This document shows positions 17,614 through 26,708 of a DNA stretch of 64,000 nt, piece after piece. The position numbers were made by a program, and so were the translations under genes. The stretch's first letter is position 1; the number at the start of each line of letters is the position of its first letter. The DNA is taken from contig CAYNVQ010000003.1 of assembly GCA_964400735.1 (NCBI GenBank), forward strand, positions 248,001-312,000, given 5' to 3'. Source of the stretch: CAYNVQ01 sp964400735. GTDB taxonomy: Bacteria > Acidobacteriota > Aminicenantia > Aminicenantales > Aminicenantaceae. The notes under the pieces are model-generated. The model was not told the DNA's origin. It did no database searches and was given only the letters and a program-made list of their open reading frames with translations.

Positions 17614-18833
17614 TCTTCTTTTTTTTCTTCGGCTTTTATCAGCATGCCGTCCTTGAGTTGACGGAGGGCACTGTAGGGACCGATGACAACATCCTGTCCC
17701 TCTTGGAGTCCAGAGACTATCTCGATCATCAATTCTCCCATAATACCTTTTAGGACAGGCGTGAAGTTCACGCGGCTATCCTGGACAAGGTATACTCCCT
17801 CTTCCTTTTGATCTGCTTTTCCCGAATTGCCATCTCTCGTTTCTCTTAAAACCAGTGCAGAGATGGGGATGGCCAGAACGTCTCCTTTTTCGGCGGTGAC
17901 GATGTCTGCCGAGGCTGAGAGTCCGGGTTTCAAACCCTGGGGCGGATCCTTGAGGGTGATGACCACTTCGAAATCCTTGGACTCATCAACAGCGGTCAAC
18001 TTCTGAATGGCGGAGCTTCCGATTTCGGTGACTTCTCCCCTTATGGTCTCTTCAGGAAAGGCGTCCACACGGACTTCGGCCTCTTGCCCTATTTGGACTC
18101 CTACGACATCCGTTTCATCCACGTTGACTTCGATTTCCATCACGGAAAGATCGGAGATGGTCATGAGAACGGTTCCCGGGTTGTTCATGGTTCCCACCAG
18201 AGCGGTCTCCCCCTCTTCTACCTGAAGGCTGGTGACGATTCCATCTATCGGGGAGTAATACTCCGTCTTTTTGAGCATGTCCAAGGTGCTCTGGAGGGAA
18301 GCCTGGGCCTGTTTGATTTGGTAGAGGATCGCGTCATAGTTAGCCTTGGAGACATCGTACTGAGCCTTAGCCGACTCAAGGCTCTCGGCCGAGATAAGCT
18401 CTGCCTCGAATAGTTTTTTCTGGCGCTCATGGTACCGTTTGTCTTTCCCCTTGACGGCTTCAGCCCGAATGAGGTCGGCCCTCAAAGATTGGATGATCGC
18501 CCGGTCCCTCTCGGCATTGGCTTCGTATTGTGTGGATTCCAGCTTGAGGAGAAAATCTCCGGTTTTGACCTCTTGTCCTTCCTCAACTCCGATTTTAATG
18601 ACCCTTCCTGCAATCTGGGAACTGATATTGACATTTTTTTTTGGCTTGACCTCTCCAGACGCGGATATGATGGAGGTCAAATCTTGTCTTTTAACCTCTT
18701 CCACAGTAACTTTGACGCTTTTCTCCCTTTGCGATTTGAGGTTGAAAAGAATGATGAGAGCGATGACAGCGATGACCGCAAAAAAGAGGATGGGCTTTTT
18801 GTAACGGCTGAAGATACCCTTTTTTTCCGCCAT
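17610..18833 (-). CDS. Periplasmic adaptor (HlyD/MacA family) of an efflux system
   Basis: 407 residues, anchored by an N-terminal membrane helix (ILFFAVIAVIALIILFNL at ~15-32). Membrane-fusion features: the first lipoyl half GEVKPKKNVNISSQIAGRVI, a long alpha-helical hairpin (~100-200), the second half SPIDGIVTSLQVEEGE, then the beta-barrel with AEVRVDAFPEE and LKPGLSASADI. Function: links an inner-membrane pump to an outer-membrane channel. The cognate permease is missing from the operon. Confidence 0.9.
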   Translation of the reverse strand: MAEKKGIFSRYKKPILFFAVIAVIALIILFNLKSQREKSVKVTVEEVKRQDLTSIISASGEVKPKKNVNISSQIAGRVIKIGVEEGQEVKTGDFLLKLESTQYEANAERDRAIIQSLRADLIRAEAVKGKDKRYHERQKKLFEAELISAESLESAKAQYDVSKANYDAILYQIKQAQASLQSTLDMLKKTEYYSPIDGIVTSLQVEEGETALVGTMNNPGTVLMTISDLSVMEIEVNVDETDVVGVQIGQEAEVRVDAFPEETIRGEVTEIGSSAIQKLTAVDESKDFEVVITLKDPPQGLKPGLSASADIVTAEKGDVLAIPISALVLRETRDGNSGKADQKEEGVYLVQDSRVNFTPVLKGIMGELMIEIVSGLQEGQDVVIGPYSALRQLKDGMLIKAEEKKEE

Positions 18834-18856
18834 GATCCTCTTACACTATGTATTAA

Positions 18857-18885
18857 ATCATAGTATAGTACGGGACAAAAGGCAA
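18857..18885 (-). promoter_or_regulatory. Putative promoter of the efflux operon
   Basis: On the minus strand TTGCCT (18880-18885) and TATGAT (18857-18862) lie 17 bp apart, 24 bp before the adaptor start codon. Four of six consensus bases match in the first box and five of six in the second. Confidence 0.5.
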
Positions 18886-18952
18886 AAGGTTTTGCCATCC
18901 CTTGAAGCCCAGTTTCCAAGGGATAAAGATACCTGTGATTCGTTAAATGGTA

Positions 18953-18981
18953 TTGCTCAATTCCAGAAGAGTTGTTAATAT
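18953..18981 (+). promoter_or_regulatory. Putative promoter of the inositol-phosphatase gene
   Basis: TTGCTC at 18953-18958 and TAATAT at 18976-18981 with 17 bp between; the ATG follows at 18991. A GGTGG at 18982-18986 overlaps the expected transcription start, so the leader would be extremely short. Confidence 0.4.
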
Positions 18982-18990
18982 GGTGGAACT

Positions 18991-19788
18991 ATGGAAATGG
19001 AAGATTATCTAGAGGCGGCGATCATTGCAGCCCGGGAGGCCGGGCAGATGCTCAGGGAAAATTTCACTGTATCCCGGGAAATTAAATATAAAGGGGAGGT
19101 CGATCTCGTTACGAATTTCGATAGACGATCCCAGCAGATGATTTTTGAGAGGCTTTCTGAGAGCTATCCTAACCATGATTTTTTAGCCGAGGAAGGCCTG
19201 GACCAGGAAACGGGAAGAGACTTCCGATGGGTGTTTGATCCCCTGGACGGAACGACCAATTATGCCCATAGATTTCCTGTTTTCAGTGTTTCCATCGCTC
19301 TGGAAAGAAGAGGTCGAGTTGCATGCGGAGTGGTTTATGACCCTATGCGCGAGGAGATATTCACCGGGATCAAAGACAAAGGGGCCTATCTTAACGGAAA
19401 GAAGATCAAGGTCTCTGAGGTCAATGATTTGAACAGAAGCCTTCTGGCCACGGGCTTTCCCTATGATTTGAGGGAGAGCGCTGAGAATAACATCGCCCAT
19501 TTCAACCACTTTTTGACCAGAGTGCAGGCTATCCGGCGCTGTGGCTCGGCGGCCATTGATCTTTGTTATGTGGCCTGCGGAAGATTCGACGGCTTTTGGG
19601 AATTGAAACTCAAGCCTTGGGATGTGGCGGCTGCAGCCCTGATTGTCCAAGAAGCAGGAGGCCAGCTTTCGGATTTCCAGGATCGGGAATTCAGCATTTT
19701 CAGCCAGGAAACTCTGGGGACCAACGGATTGATCCATCGTCAGATGCTGGATGTCCTGCAAATGGAGAAAGAGGGAGAGGATAGATAA
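18991..19788 (+). CDS. suhB: Inositol monophosphatase family protein
   Basis: 265 residues. The Mg-binding motifs of the family are intact: AEEG (E in FLAEEGL), FDPLDGTTNYAHRFP, and the C-terminal KPWDVAAAALIVQEAGG. Removes phosphate from inositol-1-phosphate or related sugar phosphates; SuhB homologues also join rRNA antitermination complexes. GGTGG before the ATG. The stop overlaps the next start by one base (TAATG). Confidence 0.9.
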   Translation: MEMEDYLEAAIIAAREAGQMLRENFTVSREIKYKGEVDLVTNFDRRSQQMIFERLSESYPNHDFLAEEGLDQETGRDFRWVFDPLDGTTNYAHRFPVFSVSIALERRGRVACGVVYDPMREEIFTGIKDKGAYLNGKKIKVSEVNDLNRSLLATGFPYDLRESAENNIAHFNHFLTRVQAIRRCGSAAIDLCYVACGRFDGFWELKLKPWDVAAAALIVQEAGGQLSDFQDREFSIFSQETLGTNGLIHRQMLDVLQMEKEGEDR

Positions 19789-20315
19789 TGGAAGACAGAA
19801 AGGCGTCTCTGAATGGTGTGAGGTTTTGCGCCCTTTCGGTTGGATTGATTTTTTTTCTCCTGGCTGGATTTGTGAGAGTACCGGTTCTTGCAAGCCAAAC
19901 GAGGCTGGAAATCTCGGTTTCTGCCGACCGCGCCTGGACGGACACAGGACTGGATGTTTGGGAGGGACAGGAAATTTATTTCAGGGCCGTTGGCCAGATT
20001 TCTCTCCAGAAGGGAAATCCAGTCACCTACTGTGGTCCGGAAGGATACAGTTATCGTTCCCTTCAACAGCCTCTTCAGGAGCAGAATATCGGGGCACTGA
20101 TCGGAAAGGTCTATTTTCTTATTTCGGTCGAAGTCGATGAGGAAACAGGGGAAGAGGTCCGGAACGAGAGGGAGGAAATTTTTTACATAGGTCCAGGCGA
20201 CCGGATTATCATGCCCATGGCCGGACGTCTCTTTCTGGGAGTCAACGAGGACCTGGTCGTCGATAATGAAGGAATCTTCACCGTCATCATTTATTCAATC
20301 GCCGGGCGACTCTAG
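19788..20315 (+). CDS. Secreted PA-IL/LecA-like galactose-binding-fold protein
   Basis: 175 residues. Signal peptide at ~10-36 (hydrophobic core ending VLASQ). The mature part follows the PA-IL-like jelly roll: SADRAWTDTGLDVWEGQEIYFRAVG, GALIGKVY, IFYIGPGDRI, GRLFLGVNEDLVVDNEGIFTVII, abbreviated here as WTDTGLDV, ALIGKV, and LGVNEDLVVDNEG. This fold binds sugars in LecA, but most family members are untested. Coupled to the phosphatase gene by a TAATG overlap. Confidence 0.7.
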   Translation: MEDRKASLNGVRFCALSVGLIFFLLAGFVRVPVLASQTRLEISVSADRAWTDTGLDVWEGQEIYFRAVGQISLQKGNPVTYCGPEGYSYRSLQQPLQEQNIGALIGKVYFLISVEVDEETGEEVRNEREEIFYIGPGDRIIMPMAGRLFLGVNEDLVVDNEGIFTVIIYSIAGRL

Positions 20316-20324
20316 CCGGATTGA

Positions 20325-21686
20325 TTACTCCTTCTGATTTTTTTTGCGGTCCTTTTCCAGGTATCTTTCCATGAATTGGATAGTGTAGTTCCCTTTGAGA
20401 AAATCAGAGTTGGAAAGAAGGCCCAGATGGAGGGGAATATTTGTTTTGATACCGACGACAGTTGTCAGCTCGAGGGCTGTTCTCAACTTGGCGATGGCCT
20501 CTTTGCGGTTGGATCCTTTGGCGGCGACTTTGGCCAGCAAAGAATCATAGTCCTGAGGGATGTCCCCGCCGCAATAGGCCGCCGTATCCACCCGGATTCC
20601 TGGCCCCCCGGGAAGGACTAAAAAGTTGATTTTGCCCGGCGAGGGAAGAAAGGTCTCCGCATCTTCGGCATTGATGCGACATTCCAGGCTATGGCCGTTG
20701 AATTTTATGTCATGAGGAAAAGTGAGCTTTTCCCCTGCTGCTATCTTGATTTGTTCCCGGATCAGGTCGATGCCGTAGATCATCTCGGTTATGGGGTGTT
20801 CCACCTGAACCCGGGTGTTGGCTTCCATGAAGTAATATCTCTTGTTCTCATCGACCAGGAACTCGAAAGTCCCAAGACTCTGGTATTCGATGGCGCTGGC
20901 GGCTTCTTCGACGGCCTTTATGATTTTTTTGCGGAATCTCTCATCCACAAAAGGAGAGGGGGTCTCCTCCACAAGTTTCTGGTGTTTGCGCTGGATGGAG
21001 CATTCCCGTTCGGCAAAAGCCATGACGTTTCCTTTTAGATCGCCGATCACCTGGATTTCGATGTGCCGGGCTCCCTCGAAGTATTTTTCGAGATAAAGAG
21101 AGGAATCTCCGAATGCTGCCTTGGCCTCACTCTGGGCTATCGAAAACTGGTCCTCCAGTTTGGAGGGAGAACGGACGATCCGCATGCCCTTTCCTCCGCC
21201 TCCGGATGCGGCTTTGAGAATGACCGGATAGCCCACTTTTTCTGCCGTTCCTCTGGCTTCCTTCAGGTCTTCGATGATCCGGTCGCTTCCCGGAATAATA
21301 GGCAGTTTGGCCTTTTCCATTGCCAGTCGGGCCTTATTCTTATCTCCCATAAGCCGCATGATAAAAGCGGGGGGACCGATGAAGGTGATCCCGGAGGATT
21401 CGCAGATTTCAGGCAATCGGGGATTTTCAGCCAGGAATCCGTAACCGGGGTGGATGGCATCGGCTTTGGCTATCTCGGCGGCGCTCAGAATATTCGGTAT
21501 GTTGAGATAGCTTTCGGAGGCCTTGGCTGGTCCGATGCATATTTTTTCATCAGCGAGTAGGGCATGAAGCGAGTTTTTGTCCGGCTCGGAATAGACGGCC
21601 ACGGTCTTGAGCCCGAGCTCTTTTGCCGAGCGTATGATGCGCAGGGCGATTTCCCCTCGGTTGGCGACTAAAACTTTTGAAAACAT
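20325..21686 (-). CDS. accC: Acetyl-CoA carboxylase, biotin carboxylase subunit
   Basis: 453 residues, full length. ATP-dependent carboxylation of biotin on AccB, first step of fatty acid synthesis. Motifs: VANRGEIALRIIRSA, HPGYGFLAENP, ATP-grasp loop KAASGGGGKGMRIV, RECSIQRKHQK, and the active-site EANTRVQVEHPITE. It follows accB by 6 bp. Confidence 0.96.
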   Translation of the reverse strand: MFSKVLVANRGEIALRIIRSAKELGLKTVAVYSEPDKNSLHALLADEKICIGPAKASESYLNIPNILSAAEIAKADAIHPGYGFLAENPRLPEICESSGITFIGPPAFIMRLMGDKNKARLAMEKAKLPIIPGSDRIIEDLKEARGTAEKVGYPVILKAASGGGGKGMRIVRSPSKLEDQFSIAQSEAKAAFGDSSLYLEKYFEGARHIEIQVIGDLKGNVMAFAERECSIQRKHQKLVEETPSPFVDERFRKKIIKAVEEAASAIEYQSLGTFEFLVDENKRYYFMEANTRVQVEHPITEMIYGIDLIREQIKIAAGEKLTFPHDIKFNGHSLECRINAEDAETFLPSPGKINFLVLPGGPGIRVDTAAYCGGDIPQDYDSLLAKVAAKGSNRKEAIAKLRTALELTTVVGIKTNIPLHLGLLSNSDFLKGNYTIQFMERYLEKDRKKNQKE

Positions 21687-21692
21687 AGGCAG

Positions 21693-22160
21693 CTAGGTGA
21701 GAGGTCTGATCGCAAACAGCCTTTTTCCGTATTCGACAGGCTTGCCGTTCTCGACGAAGACCTCTTCCAAAACACCGTCGATATCGGATTCGATCTCGTT
21801 CATCAATTTCATGGCTTCGATGATACAAAGGGTCTGGTTTTTTTCGACCGGCTCCCCGATGTCGATAAAGGGGGGAGAAGAAGGATCGGGAGCCCGGTAA
21901 AAGGTCCCTACCATGGGGGACGTGATGTAGTGAAGGTTGTTTTGCTCCTCCTCATCGAGAGATTCGACAGCCACAGGAGAGATGTCCGTTTCAGGAGAGG
22001 GACCCGGACCGGGGAGAGGAGGTGATGGCGATGTCCGTGTTTGTCCGCGGCTGATCTTGACCTTGATTCCTTCGACATCCAGCTCGAAATCCGTGAGATT
22101 CCTTTCTTCCATCAGTTCGATAAGCTTGACGATCTCTTCGTAATCTATTTTGGATTTCAT
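21693..22160 (-). CDS. accB: Acetyl-CoA carboxylase, biotin carboxyl carrier protein
   Basis: 155 residues. N-terminal helical part (IVKLIELMEERNLTDFEL), a Pro/Ser-rich linker at ~45-75, and a C-terminal biotinyl domain with the biotin lysine in IEAMKLMNEI. ATG at 22160 has GAGGTG seven bases upstream; a GTG three codons earlier is less likely. A TTGACA lies near 22220 on the minus strand, close to the border of a family-3 repeat, and may be the accBC promoter. Confidence 0.95.
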   Translation of the reverse strand: MKSKIDYEEIVKLIELMEERNLTDFELDVEGIKVKISRGQTRTSPSPPLPGPGPSPETDISPVAVESLDEEEQNNLHYITSPMVGTFYRAPDPSSPPFIDIGEPVEKNQTLCIIEAMKLMNEIESDIDGVLEEVFVENGKPVEYGKRLFAIRPLT

Positions 22161-22236
22161 CGTTTTCACCTCTATGGGTTTTGCAGAAAATTAGGTATAC
22201 CTTAATCACAAAGGGTAAAAATGTCAAGAGGACAAG

Positions 22237-22703
22237 GGCTCTGTTACAAAAAGTGAGGGCTCTTTTCCGTTTTGTATAGGCATAAACTCTTTGAAGCTCT
22301 TCTTTGTCATCAGGCATGTCCTCCACTCTAGTGAGGATCTTTAACGCCATCCCCTCATCGTCCTTCTCGGCGGCTGCGTAACTCCGCGCGTCTATTCCTT
22401 GTTTCAGCGAAGCTGGCTTCTGTTCCCGTGTTTGTCCGGATCTTTTCCCGCTAGTTCTATCGTGCTCAATACATACTCGCCGACAATAAGGGGAAGTTCC
22501 ATTCAGGACACTCTATAATTTATTTTGATAAAAAGACAATTCGGTGGAATAGGATGCCCCCGAAGGGGACGTCCCCTTATTGTTACCCTCGAAGGACGAC
22601 TCGAGAAGGCTAGATCCTCAATGGCGCTCCAGACATGCCTGATGACCTTTCCGTAGAGCTAAGTGGCAAGACGGAAATGACCCCCACTTTTTAGCATAGA
22701 GCC
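22237..22703. repeat. Family-3 composite element with nested inverted repeats
   Basis: About 467 bp. The left arm (22238-22356) is a family-3 copy, and the right arm (22613-22703) is a diverged inverted copy: CCCCCACTTTTTAGCATAGA complements the opening GCTCTGTTACAAAAAGTGAG imperfectly. In the middle, ACAATAAGGGGA (22483-22494) and TCCCCTTATTGT (22572-22583) form a perfect 12-bp inverted pair around 77 bp, resembling REP-type palindromes. No ORF or transposase inside. Confidence 0.65.
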
Positions 22704-22747
22704 GAGGACAAGGTGTTGAGAAAGAAAGAGGTCCAGGCAAAAAAACG

Positions 22748-24331
22748 CTATAGCTTGATCTGCCTTGAGAACACGTCCACGCGGCTGGTGAGCCTATCGA
22801 TGACCTGGATGATAATGAAGTAGGGACCGGACTTGAGCTGGTTAAACGGGATAGAGATATGAGTCTGGTCCTTAATGAGCTGGAGGACTTTTGCATCCTC
22901 GAAGACCTTGTTCGAATCCTTGTCGAAAAGGGTGATCTTTACCTGAGCCACCCCGGAGAGTCCGCTTTCCATCTTGACCCTTTGGTAGTTGATGAGGGAG
23001 AATTTAATGGTTTTTCGACCGGATTCGAAATCGACGATGGAAATGGGCAGGATTTTTTCCCGGAGAAACTGTTTGAGATGAATGACGTCAAGGCCTTTCT
23101 GTTTCACCTTGACATCGATGCTCAACGGCTTTTCTGTGGGGTCTTCTTTCGGAGAATAGACCAGGAGGTAGTAATAGTCTTCGTTTTGGGAGGCTTCGAT
23201 CATGGCCTCTGTGACCTTGTTAGAAAGAGCCGTATGGCCTCCCGTGGAAGAACTTATCTGGCGGAAGCAGTCCTCGTAATCCTGGCTGACCTCCCTCAGT
23301 TCAAAATCTTTTTCGACCAATGTCCGAGGAGATTTCATGAGGATGAGGTGGAAAGTGATATTGGCTTCCATAAAGAGATTTTTCAATGCTTCTGCAGACA
23401 GGACTCCTGAAATATCGAAAAGCCTTTGCAGCTCCATTTGTTTGCTTCTGATATTCCTTTGTTGAATCGATATCAAAGGATTGTCGCTCGGTGTCTCGAG
23501 CCAAGACCTGATTTCCCGGTCGAGAGGTCCCTCATTTTTGAGTTTGGGAAACAGCTCCCTTTGCTGAAAACACAACGCCCATTTTTCCCCTTCTGTGGAT
23601 TTGATCCTTTTGATTATGCTTCTGTAAAGCTCGAGATCGGGAATGATGAATTGGTTTCGGTAGTCGGTCCAAATTCTTTCATAGTTTTGATAGAACCTGA
23701 GTATATCTTGGTCCCAAGTGCGGCTGTCAAATGGTTTTTTTCCTCTTAGTTGCAGAAGAAGTGTGTCGGCTTCGCTTCTCAAGTGTTGGTAAGCGCTGAG
23801 AATCTGCATGGTGGAAATGACTTTGAATTTTTTCAGGGTGTCTTTGACGTCCTGAGCCACCTCAGCCGGCCCTTTCCCGGTTTCAATATCGAAAAGATTT
23901 CCTTCGGTGAGGATGACGATCCGATCCCCCTGGCGGAAAATGTTTTCAAAGAAATAGTCGATTGCTTCTCCGACATGATCTTGATAGTCAAATATGTTGA
24001 AAATGAGCAGGAAGAATCGTTTTTCAGGTTCGATCTTTAACTCTTCCTCAGATACATCAGTTGGAACAGATATCCTTCGAGAACGGACTTCGAATCCTGT
24101 GATGGGCTGGAAGATCCCGTTTTCATAGATTTCGAAGTCTTCTTTGGTCAGATTCTTAACGAATTGTCCTTTCTGAAGAACCCGGACAGGCACCTCGACG
24201 GCGATGACGGTGACTTCCTCCTGGATCGTATTTTCAGCCGGATGGAGATAAGGCATCAATGAATGAAACATCGCCGAAACGGATAGAGTGATCAGTGCAA
24301 ACATGGCCTTTTTTGATATGCGTTTTACCAT
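22748..24331 (-). CDS. VWFA-related domain protein of acidobacterial type
   Basis: 527 residues, exported by an N-terminal signal (KKAMFALITLSVSAMF). Residues ~40-90 show the opening typical of this group: VTVIAVEVPVRVLQKGQFVKNLTKEDFEIYENG (seen as VEVPVRV and LTKEDFEIYENG), followed by a VWFA-like region with FFLLIFNIFD and a long helical part. Proteins like this are abundant in Acidobacteriota and Aminicenantes; their role is not known. Monocistronic, flanked by repeats on both sides. Confidence 0.75.
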   Translation of the reverse strand: MVKRISKKAMFALITLSVSAMFHSLMPYLHPAENTIQEEVTVIAVEVPVRVLQKGQFVKNLTKEDFEIYENGIFQPITGFEVRSRRISVPTDVSEEELKIEPEKRFFLLIFNIFDYQDHVGEAIDYFFENIFRQGDRIVILTEGNLFDIETGKGPAEVAQDVKDTLKKFKVISTMQILSAYQHLRSEADTLLLQLRGKKPFDSRTWDQDILRFYQNYERIWTDYRNQFIIPDLELYRSIIKRIKSTEGEKWALCFQQRELFPKLKNEGPLDREIRSWLETPSDNPLISIQQRNIRSKQMELQRLFDISGVLSAEALKNLFMEANITFHLILMKSPRTLVEKDFELREVSQDYEDCFRQISSSTGGHTALSNKVTEAMIEASQNEDYYYLLVYSPKEDPTEKPLSIDVKVKQKGLDVIHLKQFLREKILPISIVDFESGRKTIKFSLINYQRVKMESGLSGVAQVKITLFDKDSNKVFEDAKVLQLIKDQTHISIPFNQLKSGPYFIIIQVIDRLTSRVDVFSRQIKL

Positions 24332-24474
24332 TTTTTTCGTCCCCCATTATCCGCTAAGCAAACTTCGTACCAAATCATACCAGACTGAAGATCAAATATG
24401 AATAGCTTTCCATGGTTTATTCTGAGGACAATTGTCTCATGAAGTAAATGGCCCTCGTGCGGAAGCTTCCTCAT

Positions 24475-24795
24475 TTCCGTGACAAAGAAGCAGTCAGGCA
24501 GGCTGGTTCCTCAGCCCGCTGGTTTTCCCCATCGAATCCTTGGAGGGGGAACTGACTTCCCCCTTCCAACGTTCGCCCTTCGGGCTCTCTGCCTCCCCTT
24601 CTCGGGCTTTGCCCTCCGACCAAGGGGTCATACCCCCTTGGATCCCCCGATTGATTTGTGCCCAAATCAATCAAAATCAGCTTATTCCTCGGCTCGCTCT
24701 CTTCAACCTGCCAGTAAAGCTTGCTTTCCATGCCCGCTTGCCTCCGGATGGTTTCCTAACCAGCCTGCCTGACTTTCAAAAGATCCGTCACGGAA
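24475..24795 (+). repeat. Family-2 inverted-repeat element, longest copy a
   Basis: 321 bp. Ends: TTCCGTGAC (24475-24483) and GTCACGGAA (24787-24795). A second perfect 16-bp pair is GTCAGGCAGGCTGGTT (24493-24508) and AACCAGCCTGCCTGAC (24758-24773). The interior holds CTTCGGGCTCTCTGCCTCC and the shared core CCATGCCCGCTTGCCTCCGG. It fills most of the gap between the VWFA gene and ffh; no transposase. Confidence 0.8.
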
Positions 24796-24825
24796 AAAAG
24801 AATGCTTACCCCTCGTGTTCTCGAG

Positions 24826-24855
24826 TTGACATCCGCAGAGGATTTCGCTTAGCAT
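24826..24855 (+). promoter_or_regulatory. Putative ffh promoter
   Basis: TTGACA (24826-24831) is perfect; TAGCAT (24850-24855) is 18 bp downstream, and the ffh ATG follows at 24883 with GAGAGGAAA before it. The promoter begins 31 bp after the repeat element ends. Confidence 0.55.
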
Positions 24856-24882
24856 AAGGGAGCGTTTTCTCGAGAGGAAAAG

Positions 24883-26208
24883 ATGCTCGATCAACTATCC
24901 AACCGGATGCAGAAAGTCATGAAATTCCTCCGCGGAGAGGGGAAGATAACCGAGAGGAATATGTCCGATGCATTGAAAATGCTGAGGATGGCGCTGCTCG
25001 AAGCCGACGTAAATTACCGCGTAGTGAAGGATTTCGAGTCTAAAATCAAGGAAAAAGCGCTCGATCAGAAGGTCCTCGACAGCCTGTCCCCTGCACAGCA
25101 GGTCGTAAAGATCGTCCGGGATGAATTGACATCCATTCTTGGCCAGGAAGCCAAAAGGTTGGAATTCCACAGCCCGCCACCTTCTGTATTTATGCTTGTC
25201 GGACTTCAAGGTTCGGGAAAGACCACCACCTGCGGCAAGCTGGCCAAATGGGTGATTGGCCTTCAGAAAAATCCGCTCTTGGTCTCGTTCGACCTCAAAC
25301 GGCCCGCTGCCCAGGAACAGCTGGAGATGATCGCGGGAATGCTCGACCTCTCCTTTTATACCCTCTCCAGGAAAAAGATGTCGCATCCACAAGAGGCGCT
25401 TAAAGAAATCCTCAAGCACGCCAAAAACCGGGGACATGACCCTTTGATCGTCGACACTGCCGGGCGCCTCCACATTGATGAGGAACTGATGGAGGAGTTG
25501 AGGATGGTGAAGAGGGCCATCGACCCGTCGGAAGTTATCTATATCGGGGATTCCATGACAGGACAAGACGCGGTAAAAAGCGCCCAAGTATTCGAGGAAA
25601 AGATTGGATTGACCTCTATCATCCTCACTAAACTGGATGGAGATGCCCGCGGAGGAGCTGCCCTCTCGATAGTCTCTGTGACGGGAAAGCCGATAAAGTT
25701 CGTCGGAGTCGGCGAGAAATTCGATAAGTTCGAGTTGTTCCATCCCGACCGAATGGCCTCTCGAATTCTCGGGATGGGCGACGTGCTCACCCTGATTGAA
25801 AAGGCGGAAAAGGAAGCTGACCTCAAAGAAGCCGAAGAATTGGCTCGAAAATTCCGAAAACAGGAGTTTTCGCTAGAAGATTTCAAAAAGCAGCTCATTC
25901 AACTCCGGAAAATGGGTTCCTTGTCTCAGTTCCTTCATATGTTGCCCAAAGGGGGAATGTTCAAAAACATTTCCAGTATGGACGTCGATGATAAAAAAAT
26001 CGTTTATTTCGAAGCCATCATCAATTCCATGACGCCCGGAGAGAGGGAAAATCCCAAGATCATCGGCGGCAGCCGGCGAGCCCGCATCGCTAGGGGAAGC
26101 GGCCGACCCGTATCCGAAGTCAACCAGCTTTTGAAGCAATTTTTTGAGATGAAAAAAATGATGAAGAAGTCACAGTTCCAGAAGCTCATCTCCAAATTTC
26201 CTTCGTGA
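24883..26208 (+). CDS. ffh: Signal recognition particle protein Ffh
   Basis: 441 residues: N domain, GTPase G domain with GLQGSGKTTT, DTAGRLHID and TKLDGDARGGAA, then the methionine-rich M domain (MKKMMKKSQF near the C-terminus, SRRARIARGSG). Binds signal sequences and 4.5S RNA and targets ribosomes to FtsY and SecYEG. First gene of the conserved ffh-rpsP-khpA-rimM-trmD-rplS order. Confidence 0.97.
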   Translation: MLDQLSNRMQKVMKFLRGEGKITERNMSDALKMLRMALLEADVNYRVVKDFESKIKEKALDQKVLDSLSPAQQVVKIVRDELTSILGQEAKRLEFHSPPPSVFMLVGLQGSGKTTTCGKLAKWVIGLQKNPLLVSFDLKRPAAQEQLEMIAGMLDLSFYTLSRKKMSHPQEALKEILKHAKNRGHDPLIVDTAGRLHIDEELMEELRMVKRAIDPSEVIYIGDSMTGQDAVKSAQVFEEKIGLTSIILTKLDGDARGGAALSIVSVTGKPIKFVGVGEKFDKFELFHPDRMASRILGMGDVLTLIEKAEKEADLKEAEELARKFRKQEFSLEDFKKQLIQLRKMGSLSQFLHMLPKGGMFKNISSMDVDDKKIVYFEAIINSMTPGERENPKIIGGSRRARIARGSGRPVSEVNQLLKQFFEMKKMMKKSQFQKLISKFPS

Positions 26209-26368
26209 ATAATCCCATCCCAACCTACCCGGCCTTCCCGAATCGATCTTCGAGGGAATTTGACAGAGTCAGAGGGTGAGTCGAAAATTCGGCTGGCGGG
26301 GCAATATTTCCCAATGTTCTGAATCTAGGATAACGGTTCTGGGGATTTCTACATGTTCTTAAAAATAG

Positions 26369-26398
26369 TTGACTTATGATGAAATTTTTTGTTAATAT
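26369..26398 (+). promoter_or_regulatory. Putative promoter of the rpsP operon
   Basis: TTGACT (26369-26374) and TAATAT (26393-26398) with an 18-bp spacer, 35 bp before the rpsP start. It lies in the 225-bp gap after ffh, so the ribosomal operon can be transcribed independently of ffh. Confidence 0.55.
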
Positions 26399-26433
26399 CT
26401 AGTTTTCGACAAAAATTGGATTGATATGAGAAA

Positions 26434-26697
26434 ATGATAGCCATACGACTTTCACGGATCGGTACGAAAAAGAAGCCTTTTTATCGGATCGTAGTGACCG
26501 ATTCAAGGAGGCCACGGGAGAGCCGGACCAAAGAAATCATCGGCTTTTATGATCCTTTGAAGGAACCTCCGGATATAAAGGTTGATCTTGATCGAGCGAA
26601 CTACTGGTTAGAAAGAGGTGCTCAAGCTTCTAACACAGTTCAATCTCTATTACATAAAGTTTCCACACCAAAAAAACAACCGAATAACAAAACTTAA
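26434..26697 (+). CDS. rpsP: 30S ribosomal protein S16
   Basis: 87 residues, family length. IRLSRIGTKKKPFYRIVVTDSR is the S16 opening (quoted in part: RIGTKKKPFYRIVV), then GFYDPLKEP and LERGAQASNTV. Needed for 30S assembly. Confidence 0.97.
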   Translation: MIAIRLSRIGTKKKPFYRIVVTDSRRPRESRTKEIIGFYDPLKEPPDIKVDLDRANYWLERGAQASNTVQSLLHKVSTPKKQPNNKT

Positions 26698-26708
26698 AGG
26701 AGGTTACA

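Noticed and set aside
18868..18897. TGGCAAAACC...TTGCC as a second sigma-54 promoter before the efflux operon
   Set aside because: The spacing between GG and GC is 11 instead of 10; the site is simply a GGCAAAA/TTTTGCC palindrome overlapping a good sigma-70 promoter.
24547..24857. ORFs through the repeat at 24.5-24.8 kb (ARSLQPASKACFPCP-like peptides)
   Set aside because: The same peptides appear in several family-2 copies in different frames. They are translations of a non-coding repeat.
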